From NCBI RefSeq assembly GCF_023370075.1, contig NZ_CP097149.1, positions 1,656,001 through 1,720,000 on the forward strand: DNA of 64,000 nt. Direction: 5' to 3'. The position numbers were made by a program, and so were the translations under genes. This document shows positions 21,282-30,756 of this stretch, one piece after another (within the stretch, counting starts at the first letter, position 1; every line of letters starts with the position of its first letter). The stretch comes from Deinococcus sp. QL22. Lineage in GTDB: Bacteria > Deinococcota > Deinococci > Deinococcales > Deinococcaceae. The notes below the pieces were generated by a model, which had not been told where the DNA came from, did not search any database, and was given only the letters and a program-made list of their open reading frames with translations.

Positions 21282-22160
21282 ATGAGTCTGAGTGTCGTGG
21301 AGTCCAGCGTGCGTTCACGCATGGGCGATCCTGCATTCAGCGCCGATGTTCTGTTGGTCACACCGCAGATCGTCGCCGTCCTCAGCGGTCTGGATCTCAG
21401 CAGCGGCCGCCAAAGCGTGAGCCTGCCGCATGGCCTGACGCCTGCCCGGTTTGCTGCGACGGTGGGCGCGGCGGGCCTGCGTGCCCTGCCCGAAAGGGCT
21501 ACGTTGCGCGGGGCAGTAGACGCGCTGACTGCGGGGCTGGCCGGAGCCTTGGCCCGCGTGCAACCGGGCAGCTTGCCCCTGAATGTGGGCTTTGCCTTTG
21601 CCGCCATCAGCAATGCCCGGCGCGAGGTGTGGCGCGTGGGGCCGATCAGCGTGCTGCACGAAGACCCCAGCGGCGCGGCGGCGCTTCCGCCCTCATTGGC
21701 GGCAGTGGCAGCGGGCCGCGCCCTGATTCTGCATGCCCTGTTGGCCGGAGAACGCGAACGCCAGGCCAGTCAACAGAATGGTGAAACCGTGGTGGCCGGA
21801 GAGCTGGCCCATAACCTACGGATGCATGACCCCAGTTTGCCCCTCTTGGCCCCGCTCTTGGCCGCCCACGCCGCCCTCGCCAACGATTGCGGCCCGCTGG
21901 GATACGGCCTGATCAATGGCCGCCCCGTGCCCGACAGGTTGCTGCACCTCCAAACGCTGGGTGTGGGCAAGCATGAGGTGGTGTTCGCCACGGCGGGCTA
22001 CCCTCAACCCGGCCCCACCCTGGCCGTCACCGAGCGGCATCTGACCGAACTGTTGCGGGCCGATCCCCTGCTAATAGAGCGGCATCCGTACATCCGGGCG
22101 CACCGCCCCGACCATGAGGGCTACGCAGACCGGGCGTATGTACGGGTGCGGGTCAGGTAA
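21282..22160 (+). CDS. conserved protein, possibly phosphatase-2C-like
   Basis: 292 aa, no signal peptide. The C-terminal third (GPLGYGLINGRPVP, VVFATAGYPQPGPTL, TERHLTELLRADPLLIERHP, GYADRAYVRV) resembles a degenerate PP2C/SpoIIE-like layout, where a Gly-Asp-rich motif normally binds metal. The expected Asp residues are not obvious. I therefore do not assign a function. TAAACT six bases before the ATG indicates a leaderless start. Confidence 0.5.
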   Translation: MSLSVVESSVRSRMGDPAFSADVLLVTPQIVAVLSGLDLSSGRQSVSLPHGLTPARFAATVGAAGLRALPERATLRGAVDALTAGLAGALARVQPGSLPLNVGFAFAAISNARREVWRVGPISVLHEDPSGAAALPPSLAAVAAGRALILHALLAGERERQASQQNGETVVAGELAHNLRMHDPSLPLLAPLLAAHAALANDCGPLGYGLINGRPVPDRLLHLQTLGVGKHEVVFATAGYPQPGPTLAVTERHLTELLRADPLLIERHPYIRAHRPDHEGYADRAYVRVRVR

Positions 22161-22224
22161 CCCCACGGGTAACGCCCGCCTCTATCCCTTGCCCTGGCCC
22201 ACTTCTCCGGCGCATTCTGACCCC

Positions 22225-22641
22225 ATGAGCAATCTCTACACGGCACAAGCAGTCGCCACCGGCGGACGCAGCGGTACCACTACCAGCAGCGACGGGCGCA
22301 TGACCCTCAACCTCAGCGTGCCCACAGAGATGGGCGGCGACGGCGGCCCCGGTACCAACCCGGAGCAATTGTTTGCGCTGGGCTACGCGGCCTGCTTTCA
22401 GGGCGCACTGGGCGTGGTCGCCCGCCGCCAAAAGATAGAACTCACCGACGACAGCACCATTACTGCCCGTGTGGGACTGGAGAAAAAGGGACTGGGCTTT
22501 GGGCTGGACATTGAACTGGTGGGCCACTTTCCTGGCCTGAGCACCGAACAGGCAGAAGGCCTGATGCACGCCGCACACGCCGTTTGCCCCTATAGCACGG
22601 CCACGCAGGGCAATGCGGATGTCCGCCTGAGCGTGGTGTAA
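22225..22641 (+). CDS. organic hydroperoxide resistance protein (Ohr/OsmC family)
   Basis: 138-aa thiol peroxidase that reduces organic hydroperoxides. The two reactive cysteines are Cys57 (GYAACFQGAL) and Cys121 (AVCPYSTAT), in the Ohr arrangement. It is preceded by CATTCT and six bases to the ATG and followed, after about 100 bp, by a strong terminator. Confidence 0.92.
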   Translation: MSNLYTAQAVATGGRSGTTTSSDGRMTLNLSVPTEMGGDGGPGTNPEQLFALGYAACFQGALGVVARRQKIELTDDSTITARVGLEKKGLGFGLDIELVGHFPGLSTEQAEGLMHAAHAVCPYSTATQGNADVRLSVV

Positions 22642-22744
22642 AAAAGTCGTGAGTGGTCAGTGGGACAAGCGTGGTGGTCGACTGATCTGCGCTTTGAACA
22701 ACAACCACAGAACTGGTTAAAAACTCTCCTCAGAGTCTCCTGTT

Positions 22745-22779
22745 CCAGAAACATGCCCGCCGTGTTTCTGGATTTTTTT
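22745..22779 (+). terminator. strong rho-independent terminator
   Basis: CCAGAAACA at 22745-22753 pairs perfectly with TGTTTCTGG at 22763-22771 and is followed by ATTTTTTT. Confidence 0.88.
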
Positions 22780-22861
22780 GGACTGTACCCGCAAGTGTGA
22801 ACAAAGAGTGGAAGATCTTTTCTTCTCTGCCCTGTGACTTTCCCCGGTGTACCGTAACCCT

Positions 22862-23590
22862 ATGACCTTGTTCAGATTAGATGGCAAGCGGGCGTTGGTG
22901 ACGGGCGGCAGCCGGGGGATCGGCCTCGCGGCGGCGCATGATCTGATGAGGCTGGGCGCACAAGTGACGCTGGCCGCGCGGGGCGAAGACGCCCTGAAAG
23001 CGGCGGCAGACGCGCTCGGCGCACGCTGGGTGGTGGCCGATGTGAGTACACCGGAAGGTGTGCAGACTGCTGTGGCCGCCGCCGGGCAAATCGACATTCT
23101 GGTCAGCAACGCGGGCGGCCCGCCCCCAGCCCTGCCCAGCGCCGTGACCGAGGACGCGTGGCAAGCGGGCCTGAACACCACCTTTCTGAGTACGGTGCGG
23201 CTGGCGGCGGCGGCGGTGCCCGGAATGCGGGAGCGGCGTTGGGGGCGCATTATCGCTGTGACCAGCCTGACGGTGGGACGGCCTGCCCTGAATCTGCCCG
23301 TCAGCAACGCGATGCGGGCCGCCGTGACCAATCACCTGAAAACACTGGCCCTCGAAGTGGCTGCCGACGGCGTGACCTGCAACACGGTGGCCCCCGGCTA
23401 CACCGCCACAGACCGTCTCCGCGCCCTGCACGCCGACCCCGCCGACGCCGACAAACTGACCGCCAAGATTCCCGCCCGCCGCTTTGGTGAACCGAACGAG
23501 GTAGGAGCCGCCGTGGCGTTCCTGGCGACCCGCGAGGCTGGGTACATCACCGGGCAAGAAATCCTGGTGGATGGTGGCTGGAGCATCTGA
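22862..23590 (+). CDS. short-chain dehydrogenase with atypical active site
   Basis: 242-aa Rossmann-fold oxidoreductase, FabG-like. The NAD(P) motif is VTGGSRGIGLA and the structural motif is VSNAGG. Where classical SDRs have YxxxK, this protein reads LPVSNAMRAAVTNHLKTLALE: the Lys may correspond to a shifted position, but the Tyr is replaced. A subfamily with this SN-(A/S)-xR pattern exists in bacteria. The C-terminal YITGQEILVDGGWS is typical of FabG-like proteins. Substrate unknown. TACCGT six bases before the ATG fits a leaderless start. Confidence 0.8.
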   Translation: MTLFRLDGKRALVTGGSRGIGLAAAHDLMRLGAQVTLAARGEDALKAAADALGARWVVADVSTPEGVQTAVAAAGQIDILVSNAGGPPPALPSAVTEDAWQAGLNTTFLSTVRLAAAAVPGMRERRWGRIIAVTSLTVGRPALNLPVSNAMRAAVTNHLKTLALEVAADGVTCNTVAPGYTATDRLRALHADPADADKLTAKIPARRFGEPNEVGAAVAFLATREAGYITGQEILVDGGWSI

Positions 23591-23608
23591 AGTTGGGGGC
23601 GTAAAAGC

Positions 23609-23681
23609 GTCTAAGGGTCTAAGAAAAAGCTGGAACTCAGCTTCAAGCTGTTGCCCTTTCTTGAACCCTCGACCCTTAGAC
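23609..23681. repeat. palindrome-ended intergenic repeat, complete copy
   Basis: It starts GTCTAAGGGTCTAAG and ends GACCCTTAGAC; an inner CAGCTTCAAGCTG can also fold. It lies just after the SDR stop codon. The rest of 23591-23956 is the tatA upstream region, with no gene seen. Confidence 0.7.
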
Positions 23682-23956
23682 AACGCACCCATAACCTCAG
23701 CCGCACCCACCCCAGATCAAGCCTTCATGTTGACAGCCAGTTAACCCACCAGTGATCCAATTTGACCTGCCCCGCATACATTCAGGATAAGAAGGCCGCA
23801 GAGGGGCGGGACAAGCTGGGGCCAGCCCGCACGGGTGAACCACCGAAGAACCACAGAAAGCAAGCCCACACAGCCCTTCATAGGCACGCGCTACCCTACA
23901 CTCAACCGCTTGGCCCACTCCGGGCAACCCATCATCGCAAGCACAAAGGAGTCAAC

Positions 23957-24196
23957 ATGTCATTCGGGCCACTGGAAATTATTCTGATCGTTGTCGTTAT
24001 CGCCCTGATCTTTGGCGCACGCAAGCTCCCCGAACTGGGCAAAGGCCTCGGGCAGGGCATTAAGAGCTTCAAGAAAGAAATTCATGACCCCGTGGCCCCC
24101 GTTGTCACCGACGTGCATTCTCATACCCTCGACCCCGTGCGTACCGCAGATGGCCGAATCGTAGAAACGACGGTTACCGAAGTCGAGCGGCGTTAA
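23957..24196 (+). CDS. tatA: twin-arginine translocase subunit TatA
   Basis: 79-aa protein with one N-terminal membrane helix (LEIILIVVVIALIFGARKLPELG) followed by an amphipathic helix (KGLGQGIKSFKKEI), the TatA/E layout. It forms the pore that exports folded proteins with TatC. AAAGGA precedes the ATG at six bases. tatC follows after 18 bp. Confidence 0.93.
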   Translation: MSFGPLEIILIVVVIALIFGARKLPELGKGLGQGIKSFKKEIHDPVAPVVTDVHSHTLDPVRTADGRIVETTVTEVERR

Positions 24197-24214
24197 GGAC
24201 AGGGGCAAGCGGTC

Positions 24215-24982
24215 ATGATGCAAGACCTGAAAAGTGCGCCGCTGTTCGACCACCTCGACGAACTCCGCAAGCGCCTGATTTACAGCGTCATCTTTCTGGT
24301 GCTCGGCATGGGCGTGGCGTGGAATTACCGCATCCCCCTGATCGAACTGCTGAAGGAACCGCTGAAGTATTCCGAGTTGTATCAGGAAGGCAAGGTCAAG
24401 CTGATCGTCACGCAGCTCACCGACCAATTTTTGCTGAGCTTCAATATTTCGCTCTGGGCGGGTCTTGCTCTCGCTTTGCCGTTCATCTTGTGGCAGGTAT
24501 GGGCCTTCGTTGCGCCCGGCCTGTACGCCAACGAGCGCAAGTGGGCCGTGCCGTTTATCGCCGGTGCAGGGCTGGCCTTTGCAGGCGGCGTAGTCTTCGG
24601 CTTTCAGTTGGTGCTGCCCACGATGGTGCGCTTTTTCGTCGATTTCTTGGGCGGTACGGTAGAGCCTCTGCTGAACCTCGCCAGTTACATGGGCATGATC
24701 ATCACCTTCCTCGTGTCGTTCGGTCTGGCCTTCGAGATGCCCATTCTGGCTGTGATCCTCACCCGTATCGGCATCGTGAACCACACCATGCTCCGCAAGG
24801 GCTGGCGCTTTGCCCTCGTGGGCATCATGGTGGCCGCTGCCATCATCACGCCGACTCCTGACCCCGGCAGCATGTTGCTGGTGGCTGGCCCGCTGTACCT
24901 CTTGTTCGAACTCGGCGTTGTCCTGTCTCGTGTGTTCCGCATTCAGCCGCCCGCCGAAGAAACCCCAGCGTTAGAGTTGTAA
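24215..24982 (+). CDS. tatC: twin-arginine translocase subunit TatC
   Basis: 255-aa receptor for twin-arginine signal peptides, with six membrane helices. The N-terminal LFDHLDELRKRL is the conserved cytoplasmic motif, and FVAPGLYANERKW is the first-loop signature. No tatB is next to it, so this is likely a TatA-TatC minimal system. Confidence 0.95.
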   Translation: MMQDLKSAPLFDHLDELRKRLIYSVIFLVLGMGVAWNYRIPLIELLKEPLKYSELYQEGKVKLIVTQLTDQFLLSFNISLWAGLALALPFILWQVWAFVAPGLYANERKWAVPFIAGAGLAFAGGVVFGFQLVLPTMVRFFVDFLGGTVEPLLNLASYMGMIITFLVSFGLAFEMPILAVILTRIGIVNHTMLRKGWRFALVGIMVAAAIITPTPDPGSMLLVAGPLYLLFELGVVLSRVFRIQPPAEETPALEL

Positions 24983-25126
24983 ATTTCCCTTCCCAATCGG
25001 CCTGTCTTCCCTCCAGAAGATGGGCCATTTTTATTGGTTTCCATCTTTGATCCAGCGGGGTGGGCGACCTATAGGCGGCCTTTCATACCCAGCCCGCCCA
25101 CATCCGGCATACACTGACCCCAACTT

Positions 25127-26059
<933 letters not shown>

Positions 26060-26194
26060 AGTCTTGTCGGCAAGATGAAAACCAGTGCGGGGCGGCGGGC
26101 GAGTGGAAGATAGTTTCCCTTGCCCGCCTTGCTGTAGTTGCTCAGGTGGATGTCTAGGCATCCTGTTGTCCCAGACCCGTAGACTGACTGAGCA

Positions 26195-27655
26195 ATGAAG
26201 AACAGTAACCGTCCACTGGACGTCGTGATATTGGCAGCGGGTCAGGGAACCCGCATGAGGTCGGCGTTGCCCAAAGTGCTTCACCCGGTGGGGGGCCGCC
26301 CGATGGTGGCGTGGGCCGTGAAGGCCGCGCAGGAACTTGGCGCACGCAATGTTGTCGTGGTGACGGGGCATGGGGCTGCACAGGTCGAAGCGGCGCTGGC
26401 AGCCACAGGCGTGACTTTTGCCCGGCAGGCGCAGCAACGCGGCACAGGCGACGCCTTCCTCAGCGGGGCCGCCGCGCTGCCCCTGTCCGGCTCGGCGCAG
26501 GCGGGCGACGCCGATATTCTGGTGCTATACGGCGATACGCCGCTGCTGCGGCCCAGCACCCTGCAGGCCTTGCTGCACAGTCATCAGGCCAGCGCGAGTG
26601 CCTTTACCATCCTGACCGGAGAACTGCCCGACGCCACCGGCTATGGCCGAATTATCCGCGACGAGACTGGCAACGTGACCCGGATCGTGGAGCAAAAGGG
26701 AGCCACCGATGCCGAAAAGGCGGTGCGCGAATTCAATTCCGGCGTGTATGTGATGGACGCCCGCGCTCCCCAACTGGCCCGCCAAATCGTGCCCAACAAT
26801 GTGACAGGCGAGTATTACCTGACCGACCTGCTGGCCCTGTACCATGCCGCCGGAGCCGCCGCTCAGGCCTTTAAGCTGGACGATATAGACGAGGTGATGG
26901 GAGCCAATGACCGCACCGGGCTGGCCGAAGCCGAAGCGATCTTGCGGCGGCGCATCAACACGGGCCATATGCGTGGGGGCGTCACATTGATCAATCCCGA
27001 CACCAACACGATTGAAGACACCGTGACGCTGGGACAGGACGTGACTGTAGAGCCCGGCGTAATCCTGCGCGGCAACACGCGGGTGGCCGACGGCGTGACG
27101 CTGGGAGCCTACAGCGTGATTACCGACAGCGTGCTGGAACCGGGCGTGGTGGTGCGGCCCCATAGCGTGCTGGACGGCGCGGTGGTGGGTGCGGGCAGCG
27201 ACGTGGGGCCATTTGCCCGCCTGCGCCCCGGCTCGGTGCTGGGTGCGGGCGTGCATATCGGCAACTTTGTGGAAACCAAAAATGCCCGCCTATCGGACGG
27301 AGTGAAGGCCGGACATCTCGCCTACCTCGGAGACGTGACGGTGGGCGCAGAAACCAACATCGGCGCGGGCACGATCATCGCCAATTTCGACGGTGTGAAC
27401 AAACACCAGACCAGCGTCGGCGCGGGCGTGTTTATCGGTTCCAATTCCACCCTGATCGCCCCGCGCACGGTGGGCGACGCGGCCTTTATCGCTGCCGGAA
27501 GCGCCATTCACGACGATATTCCTGAAGGCGCACTGGCTGTTGCACGCGGCAAACAGCACACCATGGAAGGCTGGTCGCGGCGCTACTGGGGCGGTATGCG
27601 CGAAAAAGTGGGCCAGAAATTGCCTTGGCTGGCGGCGTGGTTGGAGCGGCAGTAA
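26195..27655 (+). CDS. glmU: bifunctional UDP-GlcNAc pyrophosphorylase / glucosamine-1-P acetyltransferase
   Basis: 486-aa GlmU. The N-terminal uridyltransferase has [28 protein letters not shown] and LYGDTPLL. The C-terminal left-handed beta-helix contains many hexapeptide repeats and [46 protein letters not shown]. It supplies UDP-GlcNAc for peptidoglycan. The ATG at 26195 has TAGACT nine bases upstream. Confidence 0.96.
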   Translation: MKNSNRPLDVVILAAGQGTRMRSALPKVLHPVGGRPMVAWAVKAAQELGARNVVVVTGHGAAQVEAALAATGVTFARQAQQRGTGDAFLSGAAALPLSGSAQAGDADILVLYGDTPLLRPSTLQALLHSHQASASAFTILTGELPDATGYGRIIRDETGNVTRIVEQKGATDAEKAVREFNSGVYVMDARAPQLARQIVPNNVTGEYYLTDLLALYHAAGAAAQAFKLDDIDEVMGANDRTGLAEAEAILRRRINTGHMRGGVTLINPDTNTIEDTVTLGQDVTVEPGVILRGNTRVADGVTLGAYSVITDSVLEPGVVVRPHSVLDGAVVGAGSDVGPFARLRPGSVLGAGVHIGNFVETKNARLSDGVKAGHLAYLGDVTVGAETNIGAGTIIANFDGVNKHQTSVGAGVFIGSNSTLIAPRTVGDAAFIAAGSAIHDDIPEGALAVARGKQHTMEGWSRRYWGGMREKVGQKLPWLAAWLERQ

Positions 27656-27677
27656 GCGGAATGAGCGGGGGAAGGGC

Positions 27678-27791
27678 GGTCTAAGGGTCGAGGGTCGAAG
27701 GGTCTAAGAATTGCTTGAAACCCTACAGCCAGCTGTCGCCCTCGCTCCTGACAGGCAATTCAGCAGCGAATCCGCTCCAGCACCTTAGACC
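27678..27791. repeat. palindrome-ended intergenic repeat, complete copy
   Basis: Left end GGTCTAAGGGTCGAGGGTCG with an added GAAGGGTCTAAGAA; right end CACCTTAGACC at 27781-27791. It separates glmU from the convergent HxlR gene. Confidence 0.65.
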
Positions 27792-27824
27792 AAGCCCCCA
27801 GCGTCATCAACTCCTCTCCCAACC

Positions 27825-28262
27825 CTATCCTTGTACTCCCGTCCGCCGCTCCTGAAAAGCTCGGCGGGCTTGTTCGATGGTGTCCCGGTGCTGCTCGGCC
27901 CAGATCCACACGCCGCAAAAAGCTTCGCTGAGGCTGAGGCCCAGTTCGGTCAGTTGATACTCCACTTTGGGCGGAATTACCGGAAACACGGTGCGCGTGA
28001 CCAGGCCATCGGCTTCCATCTGGCGCACCGTTTTGGTCAGCATCTTCTGGCTCACGCCGCCGATCAGTTCGCCCAGCCGGGTAAAGCGCAGCGGGCCGTG
28101 TTCGGTCAGGGTTTCCAGGGCCAGCATCGTCCATTTGTCGGCCACCCGGCCAATGATTTCGCGCACGAGGGCGTCTAGCTCTGGGTCTTCCTGTTGGGTG
28201 TGTTCTGAATAATCCCGCACAGGCATTAAGATTGCGCGGGTCTTGTTCTGGTCGTCTAGCAC
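27825..28262 (-). CDS. HxlR-family transcriptional regulator
   Basis: 145-aa winged-helix repressor. The DUF24/HxlR core is clear: VADKWTMLALETLTEHGPLRFTRLGELIGGVSQKMLTKTVRQMEADGLV. GTG 28262 is chosen because AAAGGAG (complement of 28269-28275) stands six bases upstream; an internal ATG at 28226 is possible. It is divergent from an SDR gene, the usual arrangement for HxlR regulators that sense redox stress or electrophiles. No conserved Cys is prominent in the N-terminus. Confidence 0.88.
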   Translation of the reverse strand: MLDDQNKTRAILMPVRDYSEHTQQEDPELDALVREIIGRVADKWTMLALETLTEHGPLRFTRLGELIGGVSQKMLTKTVRQMEADGLVTRTVFPVIPPKVEYQLTELGLSLSEAFCGVWIWAEQHRDTIEQARRAFQERRTGVQG

Positions 28263-28279
28263 ATCACTCTCCTTTGGAT

Positions 28280-28306
28280 AAGTATGGAACTTTGCGGTGC
28301 CTACTT
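28280..28306. promoter_or_regulatory. candidate operator between the HxlR and SDR genes
   Basis: AAGTA at 28280-28284 and TACTT at 28302-28306 form an inverted repeat with 17 bases between. Its position between the two divergent starts suits binding by the HxlR dimer. This is an inference. Confidence 0.35.
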
Positions 28307-28353
28307 CCCGTTGGTTCGTGCGAAGTCTACGATACATGGCAAGGAGAATCACC

Positions 28354-29100
28354 ATGAATCACACAGGCAATACCATCTTGATTACAGGCGGCGGATCGGG
28401 CATTGGCCGCGCTCTGGCCGAAGCTTCTTTTCAGGCGGGCAACCAGATCATCATCGCGGGCCGCCGCCAGGAGGTGCTGGACGAAACGGTGGCCGCCAAT
28501 CCCAACATGAAATCGGCCCTGTTGGATATCGCTGACGCCGACGATATTCGCCGCTTTGCCGCCCGCCTGACTGCCGACTTTCCGGCCCTGAACGTGGTCA
28601 TTCACAACGCCGGAATCATGCGGCCCGAACAGTTGCAGGCCGCCGCGCTAGACGATGCCGAAGCCACCATCGCCACCAACTTGCTTGGCCCGATCCGGCT
28701 CACCGCCGCGCTGTTGCCGCATCTGCTAGCTCAGCCCACCGCTGCCATCATGACCGTCTCGTCGGGGCTGGCCTTCGTGCCTATGGCCCTGACCCCCACC
28801 TACAGCGCCACTAAAGCCGCACTCCATTCCTACACCCAATCGCTGCGCCATCAACTGCGGGGCACGGCGGTAGAAGTGTTCGAACTCGTGCCGCCCTACG
28901 TGCAAACCGAACTGATGGGGACGCAGCAGGCCAGCGATCCTCACGCTATGCCGCTACAAGAATTTATAGATGAAACCATGCAGTTGCTAGGCCAGTTGCC
29001 CAACGGTGGAGAAATATTGGTCGAGCGTGTGAAGCCGCTGCGATTGGCCGAAGCGACGGGCAATTACGAGTTCATGTACGGCCAAATTAACCGGGAGTAG
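28354..29100 (+). CDS. short-chain dehydrogenase (DltE-like)
   Basis: 248-aa classical SDR. ITGGGSGIGRALA binds NAD(P), NAGIM is the structural motif, and the active site is Ser (TVSSGLAF) with TYSATKAAL. An extended C-terminal part (MPLQEFIDETMQLL, GGEILVERVKPLR) is typical of DltE/oxidoreductase members with an HxlR neighbour. AAGGAGA at 28341-28347 sets the ATG at 28354. It is probably controlled by the divergent HxlR protein. Confidence 0.85.
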   Translation: MNHTGNTILITGGGSGIGRALAEASFQAGNQIIIAGRRQEVLDETVAANPNMKSALLDIADADDIRRFAARLTADFPALNVVIHNAGIMRPEQLQAAALDDAEATIATNLLGPIRLTAALLPHLLAQPTAAIMTVSSGLAFVPMALTPTYSATKAALHSYTQSLRHQLRGTAVEVFELVPPYVQTELMGTQQASDPHAMPLQEFIDETMQLLGQLPNGGEILVERVKPLRLAEATGNYEFMYGQINRE

Positions 29101-29115
29101 GGTCAAGTCGGGGGC

Positions 29116-29150
29116 GGTCTAAGGGTCCAGGGTCGAAGGAAGGGCAAAAG
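29116..29150. repeat. palindrome-ended intergenic repeat, left half only
   Basis: GGTCTAAGGGTCCAGGGTCG followed by AAGGAAGGGC, after the SDR stop. No matching right end is seen. Confidence 0.55.
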
Positions 29151-29177
29151 CTTCAAACCGATTCTCTGACAACCAAA

Positions 29178-29211
29178 GTGGGAAGCCTTGATTAGTCTCA
29201 AGGCTTCCCAC
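29178..29211. terminator. bidirectional terminator
   Basis: A perfect 14-bp stem, GTGGGAAGCCTTGA with TCAAGGCTTCCCAC, and a six-base loop, between the convergent SDR and MFS genes. Short T- and A-rich ends lie on both sides. Confidence 0.75.
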
Positions 29212-29230
29212 GTTTCCAATTGCTGCTCTC

Positions 29231-30604
29231 CTACCCGCCCTTTGCCGCCGCCAAGCCGTCCAGATACTCCCGGTCATCCACGCGGCGCACGCTGGGATTC
29301 AGCAGTTGCACGGCGGCCACCACAACGACCAGTACACCCATGCCCACGATGACCGGGCCGGGGGGAAACCTGGTGGCGAGGGCCGACACCAGCGCCATGC
29401 CCAGCGGCACGGTAAAGCGCGAGATCACGCGGCGCACGGCGAACACGCGGCCCTGCATTTCGCGGGGCACCTGAGCCTGCCAGATGCCGCCGCTGTGGGC
29501 CATCGCAAAGGGCATGGCAAACACGGTGAGGCCGAACAGGGCCGCCGTAAGAGGCAAGCTGCGGCTGAGGCCCATGCCGATAATGCCGAGGCCGATGACG
29601 AGGCTGGGCACCAGAATGCCCAACACGCGGTTGTGTTTCAGGCCGCCCCACGCGCTGATGACCACGCCGCCCAGCACCATACCCGCACTGGTGATGGTCG
29701 TAATAATCGCCAAAGCCGCCGCAAAGCCGAGGCCGCGTGCCGTCCAGTCATCTTCCAGCGTGTAGCGGGTCAGCAGGGTTTGGTACACCGGAATGGCGCT
29801 GGCAGCAAAGTTGACGGCGGCCCCGATGAGCAGCAGTTGCAGCAGCGGCGGACGGCGCACCAGATACATCCAGCCGAGGCGGGTGTCAGCTTTCACGGTA
29901 GCCACTGCGCCCCCGGCACTCTCGGCGGGCGGCGGGCTGGGAATGTTCAGGCGGGTCAGGATCAGGGCGGCCAGCAGATAACTCAGGGCGTCTACACCCA
30001 GCGCAAACGGCACGCCGTCGCGCAGGCCCGCCAGCCAGCCACCCGCACCGTTTTTGCTCAGCAGAACAGGCACACCGATCAACAGCGCGGCGGTGGCTGG
30101 CCCCAGCAACCCGCTGATCTGGCGAGTGGTATTCAGCAGCCCGTTGGCCCGCGTCAGCTGTTCGTCGGGCACGATCATGGCGAGGCTGGCATCCATGGCC
30201 GCCTCGTGCAAAATATCGAGCGACTGGGTGGCAACCACGAACAGCAGCAGCACCCAGAACGGCGCAGTCGTGAACAGCATCAGGGCCGCCATGCCCAGCG
30301 TCAGCAGGCCGCCCAGGGTGTCGCAGACGGCCATCAGGCGCTTGCGGTCGGTGCGGTCTGCCAAGCTTCCGGCAATGGGGGCCACCAGCACGGCCAGCAG
30401 CGTAGCGGCAATTGCCAACGCGCCCGTTGCCAACGCAAATTCGGCCTTTTGGTCGGCGGCGGGATACAACGTTTGGGCCATGTAAATGGTCAGCGCGAAC
30501 CAGGACAGGGCGCTCCCGAATCGGCTGACCGACTGCGAGGCCCACAGCGCCAGGAATGTCCGCCAGCCGTTAGGAGGCACGCCGGGGGAAGATTGAGTTG
30601 CCAT
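29231..30604 (-). CDS. MFS transporter, paralogue 1
   Basis: 457-aa membrane transporter of the major facilitator superfamily, with about 12 helices. The loop 2-3 signature is GSLADRTDRKRLM, and WQAQVPREMQGRVFAVRR is the cytoplasmic loop typical of MdtH/macrolide-efflux-like proteins. It shares the GWRTFLxLWxSQ start and the ISAWGGLK motif with the next gene upstream, so the two arose by duplication. TAAAGT lies nine bases before the ATG. Substrate unknown; drug or metabolite efflux is likely. Confidence 0.88.
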   Translation of the reverse strand: MATQSSPGVPPNGWRTFLALWASQSVSRFGSALSWFALTIYMAQTLYPAADQKAEFALATGALAIAATLLAVLVAPIAGSLADRTDRKRLMAVCDTLGGLLTLGMAALMLFTTAPFWVLLLFVVATQSLDILHEAAMDASLAMIVPDEQLTRANGLLNTTRQISGLLGPATAALLIGVPVLLSKNGAGGWLAGLRDGVPFALGVDALSYLLAALILTRLNIPSPPPAESAGGAVATVKADTRLGWMYLVRRPPLLQLLLIGAAVNFAASAIPVYQTLLTRYTLEDDWTARGLGFAAALAIITTITSAGMVLGGVVISAWGGLKHNRVLGILVPSLVIGLGIIGMGLSRSLPLTAALFGLTVFAMPFAMAHSGGIWQAQVPREMQGRVFAVRRVISRFTVPLGMALVSALATRFPPGPVIVGMGVLVVVVAAVQLLNPSVRRVDDREYLDGLAAAKGG

Positions 30605-30756
30605 GTACCTGACACTTTAGTGCGCGTACTGTGACCTTGTGTGCAGATTCGTCTGCACGTCCTTGCAGTTTAAAACAGTCGAAAAAATTCGTGCCAGAGC
30701 GTCCTGATTTATGAGAGGGAGACGTCCGTTCTAGGAGCGGCACTGCTGTTGTTTCA

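Noticed and set aside
29306..30634. 442-codon plus-strand frame antisense to MFS paralogue 1
   Set aside because: His/Gln/Arg-rich, no motifs; it is the antisense of a well-formed transporter.
30641..30658. UUCG hairpin between the MFS genes as a terminator
   Set aside because: The stem is good but no T-run follows on either strand; left as a note in the MFS entry.
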